From Brachycybe producta (taxonomy: Eukaryota > Arthropoda > Diplopoda > Playtdesmida > Andrognathidae), in the NCBI GenBank assembly GCA_036925085.1, contig JAUPFP010000025.1, positions 992,001 to 1,056,000 on the forward strand: DNA of 64,000 nt. Direction: 5' to 3'. Made by a program: the position numbers and the translations under genes. The notes beneath the pieces were generated by a model that was not told the DNA's origin, did no database searches, and was given only the letters and a program-made list of their open reading frames with translations. Within the stretch, counting starts at the first letter, position 1. Each line of letters opens with the position of its first letter. Positions 45,610 to 57,744 of this stretch are shown piece by piece.

Positions 45610-46060
45610 AGACCAACACTAAAAAGAAATTAAAAAAGTGTTTTAAAAACTAGAACAGAAGCTGAATCATTGTGGTTTTTTTTAAAGTGTCCAAGCGTAA
45701 ACGCCTCTCGAACTCTTTATTATTCTATCTTTCAAGAGCAAAATGAAGAACTTGATACTAGAAGAGTAGTTCGATCAATCTTAATGGTATTTATTTTTAC
45801 ATTGTGATATATTTTAAAATAAACATTTTTATGAGAGTTTAAAAAGACCCACAACTTTAAGCAGACGATATTTTTAATTTTTTTTTTGTCTATAAAAAGT
45901 TTATTTTGAAAGATATCGACGTGAAAATGCCCTTAAGTAGTTGAGCGTCCCTACTTTTCTAGTTTCTTAAACACTTTCAGTTTTATTTTAATTTTTCTCC
46001 TGAAAGATAAGATTAATTAAGAGTTTGAGAGGCGAGTTTACACATTAAAACCACCGTTAA
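45610..46060. repeat. T1 copy with most symmetric 3' end
   Basis: The right terminus reads GTTTACACATTAAAACCACC then GTTAA, the inverse of the left T1 terminus. This shows the family is a complete palindrome when intact. Confidence 0.7.
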
Positions 46061-46296
46061 GTGCTTCAGTTAGTTACTCTTCTAGTTACGAAACACACTT
46101 TTCATTTTTCTTCCCCCTCTTTAGATTCTGTTTTTAATTAATTTAAATTCTGATTTTAATTTCACAGGTTTAATAAATTAATTATGAGACAGTTGGAGTG
46201 ATTAATGGGGCCCGGATGACATCAACCACATGGAGTTTATTAATTGACCATAGGTCAAGATCGAGAGTTAACTTGTGAAAAATCATAGACAACAAA

Positions 46297-46520
46297 ATGG
46301 CTCAGGGAACTCCAACAGGTGGAGCACCTGTAATTGGTGAACTTGGACGTAGGATGAGTGGACGTGCCCTTAGAAGGAAACGTTTTACGCGCAGTGACTG
46401 TATCTACGACACGGGTTGGGACGCTCTCATTAGAGAATCGGTTTTACAGACCACTTGGCCCATTTCGATAAGTGTGGACCAGGCTGATGATGAGTATTCG
46501 TTCTTTCATTTTTCTAATGG
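46297..46520 (+). CDS. First coding exon A of an unidentified gene
   Basis: An ATG in ACAAAATGGC context opens 74 codons plus two bases, ending at a strong donor GTAAGTAAG (46521). An acceptor TTTCACAG ends at 46167, so the exon may begin at 46168 with about 129 bases of 5' UTR. The peptide starts MAQGTPTGGAPVIGEL, continues with a basic block GRALRRKRFTR, then an acidic stretch near DQADDEYSFFHF. It has no signal peptide or membrane helix. GC-rich codons stand out from the surrounding DNA. The exon ends in phase 2, the same as the exon ending at 61100. I read it as an N-terminal exon of a cytosolic protein whose remaining exons are downstream, probably outside the window. The family was not recognised. 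Confidence 0.7.
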
Positions 46521-46633
46521 GTAAGTAAGACATTTTCTTAATTAGTTAATTGCATTTTTGATATTTTTGTTTTTGCATTTTTTTTACAGAAAAAAAAAAC
46601 TATGAGAACATTTTTGAAGCAACTTATAAAGAA

Positions 46634-46945
46634 TTTCAAAACGAGGCCCATCAAGCCCTTCAGGCTCATGAGGCCCACATGAAGCCCATGGACTGGGTTT
46701 TTTCAAAAGCTCAACGGGTCTATCAGGCCCACAAAGCCCACCAAGTCCGTAAGGACTTTAAATCCCACCAGATCACTGAGGTCCACAAAGGTCTATGAGG
46801 GGTTCAAAAGGCCCACTAGGTTACTGAGGTCCACAAAGGTCTATGAGGTCTACAAAGCCCACCAGGTCTATAAGACCCACAAAGTCCACCAGACTTGCAG
46901 CCCATAAAGCCCACCAGGCTCATGAGGCTCAGTTTGGCCTATAAG
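46634..46945. repeat. GCCCACCAG minisatellite after exon A
   Basis: Irregular units of about 12-24 bases such as AAAGCCCACCAGGTC and GAGGTCCACAAAGGTCTATG. The complement reads GGTGGGCTTTGTGG, similar to the repeat after exon B but in the opposite orientation. Confidence 0.75.
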
Positions 46946-47589
46946 CTTTAACTAAAAGACACAAATAATGTTTATGATGCAATCTTTCAAAATAAACTTT
47001 TTATGACAGTTTTGTCTTTTTTTTCTTCCTCAAACTACCCTAGTAAAAAAGTTTATTTTAAAAGATATTTTAGATATTTTACTTTAAAATAAATATTGAA
47101 ATTCTTTCACAATTTGCTTCAAAAATAGTTCTCCATTGTGTTTTAGTGTATCATAAATAGTTTTTAAGTCAAAAGAGTGGTTAGAGGCTAGATTTGTAGG
47201 GTAACTCTAGCCTCTAGCCAGTCTTTTTTGATTGCAAAAAGCATAATTAATTTTATGTCTTAACGATTTTTTTTTCTCCGTCAAAATTGACACATAATTT
47301 TGTTCACGCGTTGTGTGAATATGGTGACAGATGGCGCGTACATTTCCATGTTGTCACTAGGTGACAATTGTTAGTGTTGTAGCCCCATCTAGTTTATAAC
47401 AGACAAACTTGTTTTTTTATTGATTGGCTCTTTCAAAAGAGAGTTAGTTCTCCAAGGATTCGGTTTTTTTTTGGGGGGGGGGGGGGCTTACAAAGTTCAC
47501 GATCTTTTCACGTTGAGTCAAATTTGCAAACTCACTTGACATTGACACGTGTTTAGAAAAAAAGTTAATTATTCTACTTCTTATAGAAA

Positions 47590-48290
47590 ATGTCACTTCA
47601 AGAAAGAATTTAGAATTTCTTAGAAACTAGAATAGTATATCAAGAAGCTAAAAGGTATTTTGAGATGAAGATATCTTTCAAAATGAACTTTTAATGAGTC
47701 ATTTAAAAAAAACATAAGTTAAAAAATAAAACGAAGATGGATTACATGAGAATTATATAAAAAGTTTAATTTGGAAGATATCATCTTAAGAAACACTTAG
47801 CTTTTTTTTGTGTTTACTATTCTAGTTTCTAAACGGTTAGCTTTTTTAGAAGCAAATTTAATATATATTTGAAAGTTTATTATCAAGCGGCTAAATCTTT
47901 TTTGGAAGAGTATATTTCAAAATAAACTTTTAAAAAATGGACGACTTCACAGTTATATAAAAAGTTTATTTTGAAAGATTTCTTGAGAAACACTTCACTT
48001 CAGTCATTGTGATCTTAGTATCTAAAATGGCTAGACACTTTGAGAAGTAACTTTAAAATTAAGATGCAGTTGAAAGTTTTTTTTTAGAAACTAGAATAGT
48101 AAACAAAGAAGCTAAATGTGTGTTTTGTTTGCGAGTATATTTCAAAATAAACTTTTAATGAGTAATTTAATAACAAAAAAAAAAGCGAAAATGGTAAAAG
48201 GTTTATTTTGCAAGATATCATAATGGAAATACTTTTAGTATCTTCATTTACTATTCTAGTTTCTAATGAACATTAAAACTTTTCATGATT
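47590..48290. repeat. Short T1-related copies
   Basis: Three or four compact pairs of TTAGAAACTAGAATAGTA and ACTATTCTAGTTTCTAA surround AAAATAAACTTTTAATGAG. These are a shorter subfamily than the 377 bp type. Confidence 0.65.
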
Positions 48291-48586
48291 AAAGTTGCTT
48301 TTTTTTGTCTTTCGTCTGCAAATTATAATAGAATATCCAATTTGAAGGTTGTGTTTTCTTCAAAATTGACTGACACAGATTTGTTTTCATTTGAAAAATA
48401 ATCCAGAACATTAAAATGTCATTGAATTATTAATTATTCTTTGATATAAGAAAAAAAAAAAAGGTTGTTTGTTTTACTTGACTTTTAATTTTAGAAACTA
48501 GACAAACCTAATTAAAACAAATATACATGAACATAATTGGACCTTTTTTATATTAGGGTGAGTGGGGGGGATCTTAATATTATTAT

Positions 48587-49394
48587 TAGGGCTCGAATTT
48601 TGATGCAATATTAAGGAAATGTTTCTCAATTTGTGGCTCAAGCGCCAATTGTAAAATCATTATCATCATCATTAGTGCAACTGTAATAATGCTCTTTTTT
48701 TTCTAATTAAAAAAAAGGCTGGTGAAAGGATATAGATCTGGTTTTTATCAGTTGTCAACTAGAGTTCTAGCCTCTAACCTCAGTTTCTTTGATTGAAAAA
48801 AAAAAACAACATATGTTTCTCAATCTGGGGCCCAAGAGCCAATGGTGAAGTAATAATCTCCCGTTTAAATCAACAATTATGATTTTTTTTTCAGTCAATG
48901 GTTAGAGGCTAGAACTTTCTAGCTGACAATCGTTAGTAACCGAATTTCTAGCTGACAATTGATAGTAACCGAATTTCTAGCCTCTTAAGTAACATTTTTT
49001 TTATTATTAGAAAAAAGCATAATTGCAGTTGCTCTAATAATGACTATTACTAGGGCTCGGATTTTAATGCAATATCAAAGTAAAGTGTTTCTCAATTTGT
49101 GGCTCAAGTTGCAATTATTATGAAGTATAGGCCTATAGTCGAATCATCATTAGAGCAACTCGCAATTATGCTTTTTTTCTAACAATAAAAAAGACTAGTT
49201 AGAGGCTAGATGCCTAGTTACAATCAGTTAGTTGTCAATTTGAAAGTTCTAGCCTCTAATCAATGTTTTTATTGAAAAAAAAACAACAACAATTGTAAGT
49301 TGATTTAAAGAGGATTCAAACTTCACAATTGCCTCTTGGGCCAGAAATTGAGAATCATTTGCTTGATATTGCATTAAAAAAAATTCGAGTCCTA
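48587..49394. mobile_element. TAGGGCTCGG-family hAT MITE with internal duplicate
   Basis: TAGGGCTCGAATTTTGATGC to TTCGAGTCCTA, flanked by ATTATTAT on both sides (48579-48586, 49395-49402). The flanks are AT repeats, so the duplication is less decisive. A second left end starts at about 49047. Confidence 0.75.
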
Positions 49395-49426
<32 letters not shown>

Positions 49427-49433
49427 CATTAAT
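49395..49433. repeat. (ATT)n microsatellite
   Basis: Perfect ATT units directly at the right end of the hAT MITE. Confidence 0.9.
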
Positions 49434-49775
49434 TGTTGTTGTTATTGAACCGCAGTCAAGAAACCTTTTAGTATTTTTTTTGCGTCCCAACAAACAACGA
49501 CAAAAAAAAAAATAATCAAAATTTGGGTCAATGTTATTTTATGTTATTGGTTAGTTTCACTGCATAGCAACTATCTAGTGTGTGATTGCCGAACTTCAAA
49601 ACATAGTGGTTTTTTTTTAATACATTGTATTATTTTTTGCAGCCTAGAGATATGCATTTACATATAAATACAGTATGTCTCAGAACCCCAACATACGAAT
49701 CTACTACTAAGGTATAAATAGTAGTGTAATTAAAATCGTTTAAAGATGAACTTTATATTTGTTGATTGTTAAAAT

Positions 49776-50150
49776 TAGAGGTGGGACGAATACTAAATTT
49801 TCTTGAATCCGAATCATAAAAGGTCTCTCGAATCCTTCATATAAGAATCCTATATTATTTATTAAGAAGATACGAATATGTGAAATAATATTAAATATTA
49901 AATTATTAATAATTAAAAAAAAACACAGTGTGGCACTCGGTGATGATATTGGTGATTCCCGGATACCACCGAACCACCGGTTTTTTTAATTAGTGGTCCG
50001 CTTCTATTGGATGTCAATGGAAGTTCAAATTAATTTTAAAAAAAGTTTTTAACCGTTTTTTTAAGGTTAGGATTCGAAAGATTCGAAAGACAAAAACAAA
50101 AGTGCGAAGATTCGAGTTTTCGAATCTCGAATATTTTTCAAGATTCGCGC
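49776..50150. mobile_element. Second copy of the GTGGGACGA hAT MITE
   Basis: TAGAGGTGGGACGAATAC at the left; ATATTTTTCAAGATTCGCGC near the right. The right terminus is lost. The interior matches 689-1091, including TGTGGCACTC and TGATGATATTGGTGAT. Confidence 0.7.
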
Positions 50151-50319
50151 ATTATTAAAAAAATTTTTGATCATTTAAAAAGATCATTTTGTGGTCAAGA
50201 ACTTAATACCAAATGAAATTTGAAAAGAATTTAAATGTTTTACGTGTTGAATTAAGAGCTATTTTGGGGGATGAATAGCTGATTTTGGGAGTAACTTTTA
50301 GTAGAAATTGAAATTGTTA

Positions 50320-50740
50320 GAAACTACAGTAGATCGGCAGCTCTAATCACTTCAACGGCCTCTCTGTCAGGCGTGGCCACTCGTGTGGCGCTGCACCACA
50401 GTCATTTCAACAGTGTAGATATGATGCTCTCTGTACACATGTAGAGTGGCGCCACTCTCCATGTAGTGCTGCACTACAGTCGACGTGGTGTGACGCCACT
50501 CGAGTGGCCTCGTCTTAAAAAGAGGCATATCTTTCAAAATCAACTTTTTTTGTTGACGAAAATTAAAAATTATTATCTGCTAAGCATCGTTTGGTTAAAC
50601 TTGGAGTCATTTTCAAACTGACATAAAAAAGCTTATTTTATAAGATATAAAACGTGATAGACCCTTTTAGTTTCTAAAACATTTTTCCAAATTTCATTTA
50701 ATTTTTTATCTCTTCTGAAAGACAGAAATAATCAATAGTT
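50320..50740. repeat. T1 copy split by a GTGGCGC-rich insert
   Basis: The T1 left arm (TTAGAAACTACAGTAG...AATCACTT) stops at 50355 and resumes at 50528 with ATATCTTTCAAAATCAAC. The 170-base insert holds GTGGCCACTCGTGTGGCGCT and inverse GCGCCACTC words. Confidence 0.65.
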
Positions 50741-50873
50741 AAATGGGAATAAAACACGTTAAACAATAATAATAGTCTATCTAAAAAAAAGTGTACTTTG
50801 GAAAATGTAGACTAATACCTTGTACACACATGAGTTAAATGAATTCAAATTAAATGTGTTTAGGTGAATTATA

Positions 50874-51071
50874 CGGAATCCAGTTAAGGACACATGAACC
50901 AAATAAAAATTGACTTTAATTATTAATATTTTAAATTGAAATACTAAATCAATATTTTGTCTGTAGTTTATATAAATTATATTTAAGTTAATTAACTCAA
51001 TATTTTGAGATTATTAACTGAATAAATTGAATTCGATGACATATTGTTTGTTTGTCCTTCACAGGGCTCTG
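50874..51071. mobile_element. Mariner-like MITE, fourth copy
   Basis: The 198 bp copy is TA-flanked; it starts CGGAATCCAGTTAAGGACA and ends TGTCCTTCACAGGGCTCTG. The interior is replaced by a different AT-rich palindrome around AATTGACTTTAATTATTAAT. Confidence 0.75.
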
Positions 51072-51123
51072 TAGAACGCGTTTATTATTTAAATGCATTT
51101 AAATTATCAGGGATGAACTAGGT

Positions 51124-51283
51124 ATAACCCCCCCCCTCGCACCAATATGTATTCAAAAACGTTACTTAAAATAAAGTTAACCTTAAACCATGCTGCAAGG
51201 AAACAACTTTTTATAGTAAGTCTATGGAGAGTTTTTTAAGTTTAGCTTTGTTGAAGTTTAGCTTAAGGACCATTAGGTTTTTT
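51124..51283. mobile_element. CCTCCGTATTC-family relic
   Basis: GTATTCAAAAACGTTACTTA and AAAATAAAGTTAACCTTAAA match the copy at 4311; the left end has become poly-C. Confidence 0.55.
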
Positions 51284-52173
51284 ACTTCTGAGACATACTG
51301 TATTTTATATTTATACAGAAACTAAATATTAGTTTCAATGATTTTTTATTATGTTCAAATGGAATAAAAGAGAGAAACACTTTTAAGGTGTCCTTCATAA
51401 TTTCAGGCTCCATTTTTTTTCTGGCTTTTCTCCATCACTCCCCCCCCCCGCCATTTTTTTTTCCAATTTTAAAACTTTTTATTTTGATCTTTTGAACTGA
51501 AAAATATCAATTTTTTTAATGTTTATTCTGTGATATCTTTTCAATATTTACACAATAATGTGTCCTTTTATACCATGTTTTATTCACCATTCAGTCACTT
51601 CCCACCCCCTCTGCCTTTTCTAGGCCCAGGCCCCTTCTTCCTTTTCTATTTTCCCCCCTCATTTTTATCGGATAAACTAATCTATATATCGATCTAACTG
51701 CGATTTCCTGAAGGCTTTTTATGTATCTTGGTTTTATGATGTCGGGTTTTGACCATTTAGAAATCTATAACAATATGATATTATTATTATTATGGCAAAA
51801 TAAATAGCAACCGAAATGCAATTCTAAACATTTTTCTGTACTTTTTATATGTAAATTTTATCAATTTATATTAATATTTTCATGAAAAACTTTTATTAAA
51901 ACAAAAAAAAATTAAATATATATTTTAGAACTTTTTTTCTGTAAAAATTTGTCAATTTTGTCTTAATAATCATTTTTAATTATTATTTAGAATTAATATG
52001 CAATGATCTTAATTTTTTTTTTAATCAACTCGAAATGTATGCCGAATATTGTAGCCATCTAACAATAAAATCCGGACAATTGACCAAAATAATTATCAGT
52101 GTAGTCATTTTCAAGAGTCATTTTGAATGGGTTTGAATTGATAAATAAAATTGTGGCTATTCTTAAAAATTAA
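51284..52173. other. No gene seen
   Basis: AT-rich with C-rich pieces at 51438-51452 and 51600-51660. No feature supported. Confidence 0.45.
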
Positions 52174-52970
52174 TTAAGAGGTTACATCGCAAAATTACTT
52201 CAAAAAATCTCTGCAAAGAGAGCTAGCATCGTTTTTCTATTGAACCCATAAATGTTACTTTTAAAAATAGACAGTCGCGGCGGCAATATGTTTATTTTTC
52301 ATATTTAAATTGTCCAATTTTGATGGTTCAAAGTGCATTGTGCACGTTCAATATATACTGATCTAGTGGTAGAATGACAAAAAATTGGTAAGTGCGATTC
52401 TATTTTTAAAAAACCTATTTCAAAATTGCGAATTTCTTGTTGTCGAACTTTTATGTTAAACTCCATTGAGTACGCACAAATAAGAAAAAAACATCCATTA
52501 AAATGTTCGTAAAAATACTTAAAAATAATTGTAAAAATCCACAAGTAAATCACAGTGAAGCCAACACACATTGGCGCACGTGCTGAATTTTTTTCTGGTT
52601 TTTTAAAATTATTTTTTAGGTGTTTTTACAAACATTTTAATGGATTTTTTCTTATTTTTCGTACTCAATGGAGTTTAACATAAGAGTTAGAAATTCGCGA
52701 TTTTGAAATAGTTTTTTTTAAATAAAACTGCACTTAACGATTTTTTTTGTCGTTCTATCACTAAATCAGCGTATATTTAAGGTGCACATTGCACTTTGAA
52801 CCATCAAAATTGGACAACTTTAACTATGAAAAATAAACATATTGCCACAATTGTGTATTTTAAAAACTAACGTTTTTTCTTTAACATCGGGGCTACGGAT
52901 TCAATAGAAAAACGATGCTAGCGCTGTCTGTGGAGATTTTACAAAGTAATTTTGCGATGTAACCTCTTAA
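52174..52970. mobile_element. Long TTAA foldback element, copy 2
   Basis: TTAA at 52174-52177 and 52967-52970; ends GAGGTTACATCGCAAAATTA and inverse. Arms carry the same landmarks as 8689-9429 (CACATTGCACTTTGAA, GAGTTTAACATAAGAG). A right-end fragment also lies at about 54016-54147. Confidence 0.82.
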
Positions 52971-54241
52971 AATATTATTTTGTTGAGACAAAAATTTGAC
53001 TTATTTTTTTTAGATAAAATTATTCTAAAATTAATATTGAAGTTTTATTTTTACGATTGGTTTTTCATTCTTTTGGAAACCCAGTCTTTTTTTTTTGGAT
53101 TTTACAATCAATAAATTTTGTTTGTCTAAAATTTAATGTTCTATATCCAGCATGGCCAAAATATCATAATGATTTGGGTGCGCCCTATAATTTTTTTTAA
53201 AATAATTAAAATACAATGGAATTTAAAAAAAAAACATTTTTATCAGCCAATCCTCTTGATGGCTGTGCAAAGTTGGGCTTGTTTTACTGCATTTATTAAA
53301 AAATTATCTAAAATATTTTGAGAAATTATATGATTATAAACAAATGATAAATTAATTAAGGTTCTAAATTATGTGACTTAATAAGCCTATCTTAAATGTT
53401 ATTATACTCTTCATCATTTTTTGCCTTTTAAAAAATACATTTTTAATTGTTCACGATTTTGATTTTGATTTTTTGGACATTTCCGCATTCATTAATTAAT
53501 GATTATATTTGAATGACTGAATAATTATAACTTGGATAAGTAAACTAATAACAAACTTAAGTGATGGCTAGAAAGTAATGTACAGTTAATTTGTAATTGT
53601 GTTTTGTTCTTTGATGTGTGAACTCAATTTTGTCTTTTAAGAGAAGAATCTCTTGTGGTGTTTCTGTATTTGTGCTAATTTTTGTGGGGTCCTTTTAGCT
53701 TTTTTTTTCCTCTCTCTCTCATCTTAGTAATGAAATTGGTTGTTTGAACAAATAGGAAATAATAATAAAAGAGGGTTAAGAAAATCACTAGGGGAAAATA
53801 AAGTAGTACAGAACAACGCAGAAAAGTTTTCATCAGACAAGTTATCGGTCAAAGTGTGAAAAAAAAAAGAAAAAAGAAATCAGTCATCTGCAAACTTCGC
53901 TAGTCAATTTGCAAAACCGTCAAGGTAATGTGTAGAATACACAGGCAATTAGAAATCGGGACAAACAGAAGTTGGCTCTGCCCTTTTTATGACGACCGGC
54001 AACTTCTAGTTGGGTTGCCGCCGCGACTGTTGTGTATTTTAAAAATTAACGTTTTTGCTTTAACATTGGGATCTATGGGCTCAGTAGAAAAACGATGCTA
54101 GCGCTCTTTGTGGAGATTTTTCGAAGTAATTTTGTGATGTGTAGCCTCAGTATTGACAATGTTAGAAGGAGAGTCTAAAACAAAATTGAGGCTTTTCTGT
54201 TTTTGATGTAAAATATCTTTCCACTTTTTTTTTTCTGTATA
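52971..54241. other. No gene; transposon fragments only
   Basis: AT-rich to 53880. A remnant of the CTGCAAA palindrome lies at 53883-53925, and a right-end piece of the long TTAA foldback at 54016-54147. Confidence 0.45.
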
Positions 54242-54626
54242 AAGCCTGGAACACACACGCGGAATTCCGCTCAGAAAATCACAACAGAATATTTAAATGA
54301 GAAAATTTCCCATAAAAAGTGAACGGAAAATTCTTTACAAATGAGTTGAAAAAAGCTCAACTTTTTCCGTTCTCAAAATATTCCGTTCAAATCTCCACCA
54401 ATCAGAAAGAGGCATGTGACATCACAAAAAAGCAAAATGGAATCTCATTTTGGCAATAAATGTTTCTTTTATTGTTCAATAGAGGGCGCGCACAACTTTC
54501 CTCATTATTTTACTGTTTCTATGTGTAAACAACACAGATACCGAAAAAGAAAATGACTTTTTTTTTTCTTTTTTTTTTCCTATTTTCTTTTTCCTTGGCG
54601 GAATTCCGCGTGTGTGTTCCAGGCTT
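54242..54626. mobile_element. GGAATTCCGC-family MITE, copy 3
   Basis: AAGCCTGGAACACACACGCG to GTGTGTTCCAGGCTT with TA on each side, which favours a Tc1/mariner-like origin. Well preserved. Confidence 0.85.
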
Positions 54627-54903
54627 TACAATTTTTTTAAGAATAGTTTTTTTGTTGTTGTGGAAATATGCGGATTTCTTTTCTAATATGGAGTATTATT
54701 TGTTTGGTTCGATAAATGCATTTTGAAAGTTTTTTCCAAAGCTAAATTCTCCAACTGTTTTTTTGTTGTTGAGAAACTAAATTGAAGTTGATATTATTTG
54801 CTGACGTGTGTTTAATGGCATGAAAAGAAAAAAAGTGATGAGAAAGCATTAAGAGATATGTTTACTGATGGATGTGTGTAGAAATGGATGGATGGATGTC
54901 TGC

Positions 54904-55900
54904 ACAGTAGAATCTCGAATATCCGGACCTGATCCGAATTACCAAAAGTCTGGATAATCGGGAAAAATGACCGGTTTTTTTTGTTTTTACTTTAAATTCT
55001 CTTTTTCACTATCTGGAAGTTAAAAGTAAAAAATACTGATAAACTAAATGAAAGTTTTTTTTTAAAAAAAAAAAATTATGAAAAAGCTGGTCTGGATTAT
55101 CCGGAAGTCCGAATTACCGAGATCTGTATAAATAAGATTCTACTCCATGGATTTACAAAGAAATGAATGGGTGGAGAAATGGATGAATGCACAGTAGAAT
55201 CTCGATTATCCGGACTAAATGGGACCGAACCTGGTCCGAATTACGAAAAATCTGGATAATCCGGAAAATTGGCCACTTTTTCTTTTTACTTTAAATTTTC
55301 TTATTCACAATCTGGAAGTTAAGTCAAAAAGACTGATAAACGAAATAAGTTTTTTTTAAAAAATTATGATAAAAGCTGGTCTGGATTAACCGGAGGATGG
55401 ATGGATGGATGGAGACATGGATGAATGCACAGTAGAATCTCAATTATCCGGGCTAAAAACGGCCTGACTTGAAAGTCCGGATAATCCATAAAATGGTCAT
55501 TTTTTTTACTTTAAATTTTCTTTTTTACTTTTAATTTTTTCCTTCACTATCCGGAAGTTAAAAGTCAAAAAGGTTTATAAACTACAAGTCATATTATGAT
55601 AAAAGCTGGTCTGCATTATCTTTAAAGTCCGGATTACCGAGCTCTGGATAAGCGAGATTTCACTTGGATGGATGGATGGATGTATGCCCAGTAGAATCTT
55701 GATTGTCCGGACAGAATGGGACCGGAGCTAGTCCGGATAACCGAAAGTTTGGATAATCCAGAAAATGGCCGTGTTTTTTTTTTTTTTTTTTTACTTTAAA
55801 TTTCTCCTTCACTATTCGGAAGTTAAAAAACCGAACAAAACATGTTATTAATGAAAGCCGGGTCCGGAATACCGAGATCCGGATAATCGACACTCTACTA
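54904..55900. repeat. Four tandem pogo-like MITEs with GGAT linkers
   Basis: Copies start at 54904, 55192, 55430 and 55689 with CAGTAGAATCTCGATTATCC or close variants. Most end with an inverse such as GGATAATCGAC; the second is cut short. Linkers are GATGGATG-type microsatellite. CAGTAGAA-type ends with TCCGGATAA resemble pogo/Tigger termini. Confidence 0.75.
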
Positions 55901-56051
55901 TATGAATGAATTGGATCGATATTTCGTTGGATAGATATTTCATGTTTTGTCGGTTTTTTTTTACAAGTTGTCATAAACTTTTAAGAGATTTTTTTTGTTA
56001 TTATAATTCAGAAGGCGTTTATCGAATTTCTTGTATCTTTAGGATTGAGGG

Positions 56052-56081
56052 TGAGGGGGGGGGGGGGGGGGGGGGGGGGGT
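56052..56081. repeat. Poly-G tract
   Basis: About 25 or more G in a row. Similar homopolymers occur at 47475-47488 (G) and 28290-28313 (C). Confidence 0.9.
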
Positions 56082-56284
56082 ATGTGACGTGTACATGATT
56101 TTTGAAGAGAATCTTTCTTTCTTCTATTTTCCAAAGTGGTGAAAGTAAAAGGAAACAATTTTTTACACTTGGAATAAACCAGATTTACATCAATAAAAAT
56201 ATATCACAATTTTTTTTTAAAACAAGAAAGTCCGAGCTTTTCTGTTTTATTTTGTGTGTGTGTGTCTATCTATCAGAAGCAGAC

Positions 56285-56545
56285 ACTTGAAAATTGTTTT
56301 AAAAACTAGAAGGGTAGCTTTAATAACTTAAGGATACTTTTGATGTTTGGTTTCTTTTAGAATAAGCTTTTTTATGTCACAAATAATAAGAAATGATTAT
56401 GTTTTTAGTTATAAATGATTATTTTAAGTAATGAATGATTTTTTTTAGTTATAAATGATTATTTTAGTTGTAAATGATTATTTTTTTTTAGTAATAAATG
56501 ATTATTAATAATGAATGATTATTTTTTTTAGCTGTAAATGATTAT
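56285..56545. repeat. T1 fragment and TAAATGATTATTTT repeats
   Basis: TTTTAAAAACTAGAAGGGTA opens a left T1 arm that is soon replaced by six or seven units of about 20 bases with TAAATGATTATTTTTAG. Confidence 0.65.
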
Positions 56546-56559
56546 TTTTAGTAATAAAA

Positions 56560-57155
56560 ATTTTTAAGGTTTTCTTTAACCGATTTTTATTTGATTTATT
56601 TTGATTTTAACAAAATTATCTTATTTAAATTGCAATTTAAATTATTGACTTTAAATCACTGATTCTCAGATTAAGCTATTCTAAAAGGACTAATTTTTTT
56701 TTTTACAAATAATTCATATTTTTAATTTTACAAATAATTTAAATGTTTAATTTTTCTTCAAACTTTTCATCAAAATTGAGGAAAAATGTTGATTTTTTTT
56801 TTAATTTTTTTAAACTTAAGTTATTTAAATTGCGATTTTAAATTAGCGACTTAAAATCATTTACTCTCGAAAACACTAAAAATGATTAATTTTACAATTG
56901 AACAATTTTTTTTAACAAATTTTTACTTATTTCTTAAAACAAAATTGAAAAATAAGTTGATTGTTTAAATTTTTTTTTTCAACAGGTTATTTTAATTACG
57001 ATTTAAATTTGCGACTTAAATCATTGACTGACATAATTTTAAGTTTTTTCTTTAAAGAAAATTGGAAGAAAAAAAAAAACATTGTTAAAAAAGATGAAAT
57101 AATTTTGATTTAAATCATGTGATTTAAATGGATTTAAATCTGTTACCACCTTGAG
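56560..57155. repeat. ATTTAAATC-rich imperfect tandem
   Basis: Units of about 120-150 bases each include TTATTTAAATTGCGATTTAA and ACTTTAAATCA. The right end GATTTAAATCTGTTACCACC mirrors the element start at 41391. Confidence 0.55.
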
Positions 57156-57744
57156 AATAATAACTGAAGAAACAAATGTCTTACTAAGAATGATGGATAT
57201 TATTATCTGAGAGTTAGTTTCTGCTGTGTTTTCTGTTAAGAGAATGAATGAATGAAAGATAAAAAAAAATATGGTGAAGGAAAAATGATATCAAGAGCAA
57301 ATGACGCGAAAAACGCCATTTTTTTTTCTTCATAAAATCAATAATGTCTTTTATTCCATTGAACTCGTCCTTCACCTGAATCCTAATCTGATGTTACTAG
57401 GACTTATTCTAGTTCTACTTTTTTTTTTTGGTTTTGTGTGACCCACTTTGAAGCATCTTTCTCGGTCAGATGAGGTCAAGGTGTGGCTTAAAAATTTTCT
57501 GAGCTTTTTTTTTGATTTTCTATTGGAGAAAAGTTTTTTCTTTCTTATTAATTAAATACTTGTCCCATTTTAATGGGTTTCATAGAAATCGATCCAATTT
57601 TCAATATATTTAAGTGGTTTCTCTGTAACCAAGTGGGTGGTTTTCTTTTTCAATATAAAGAGGGTTTATTACTTTTTTTTTTTCTATGTAAATAAAATGT
57701 CAATTTTTTAAAAAAATATACCATCCCTTTTCCAGTTTTTAAAG
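57156..57744. other. No gene seen
   Basis: AT-rich. Nothing supported. Confidence 0.4.
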
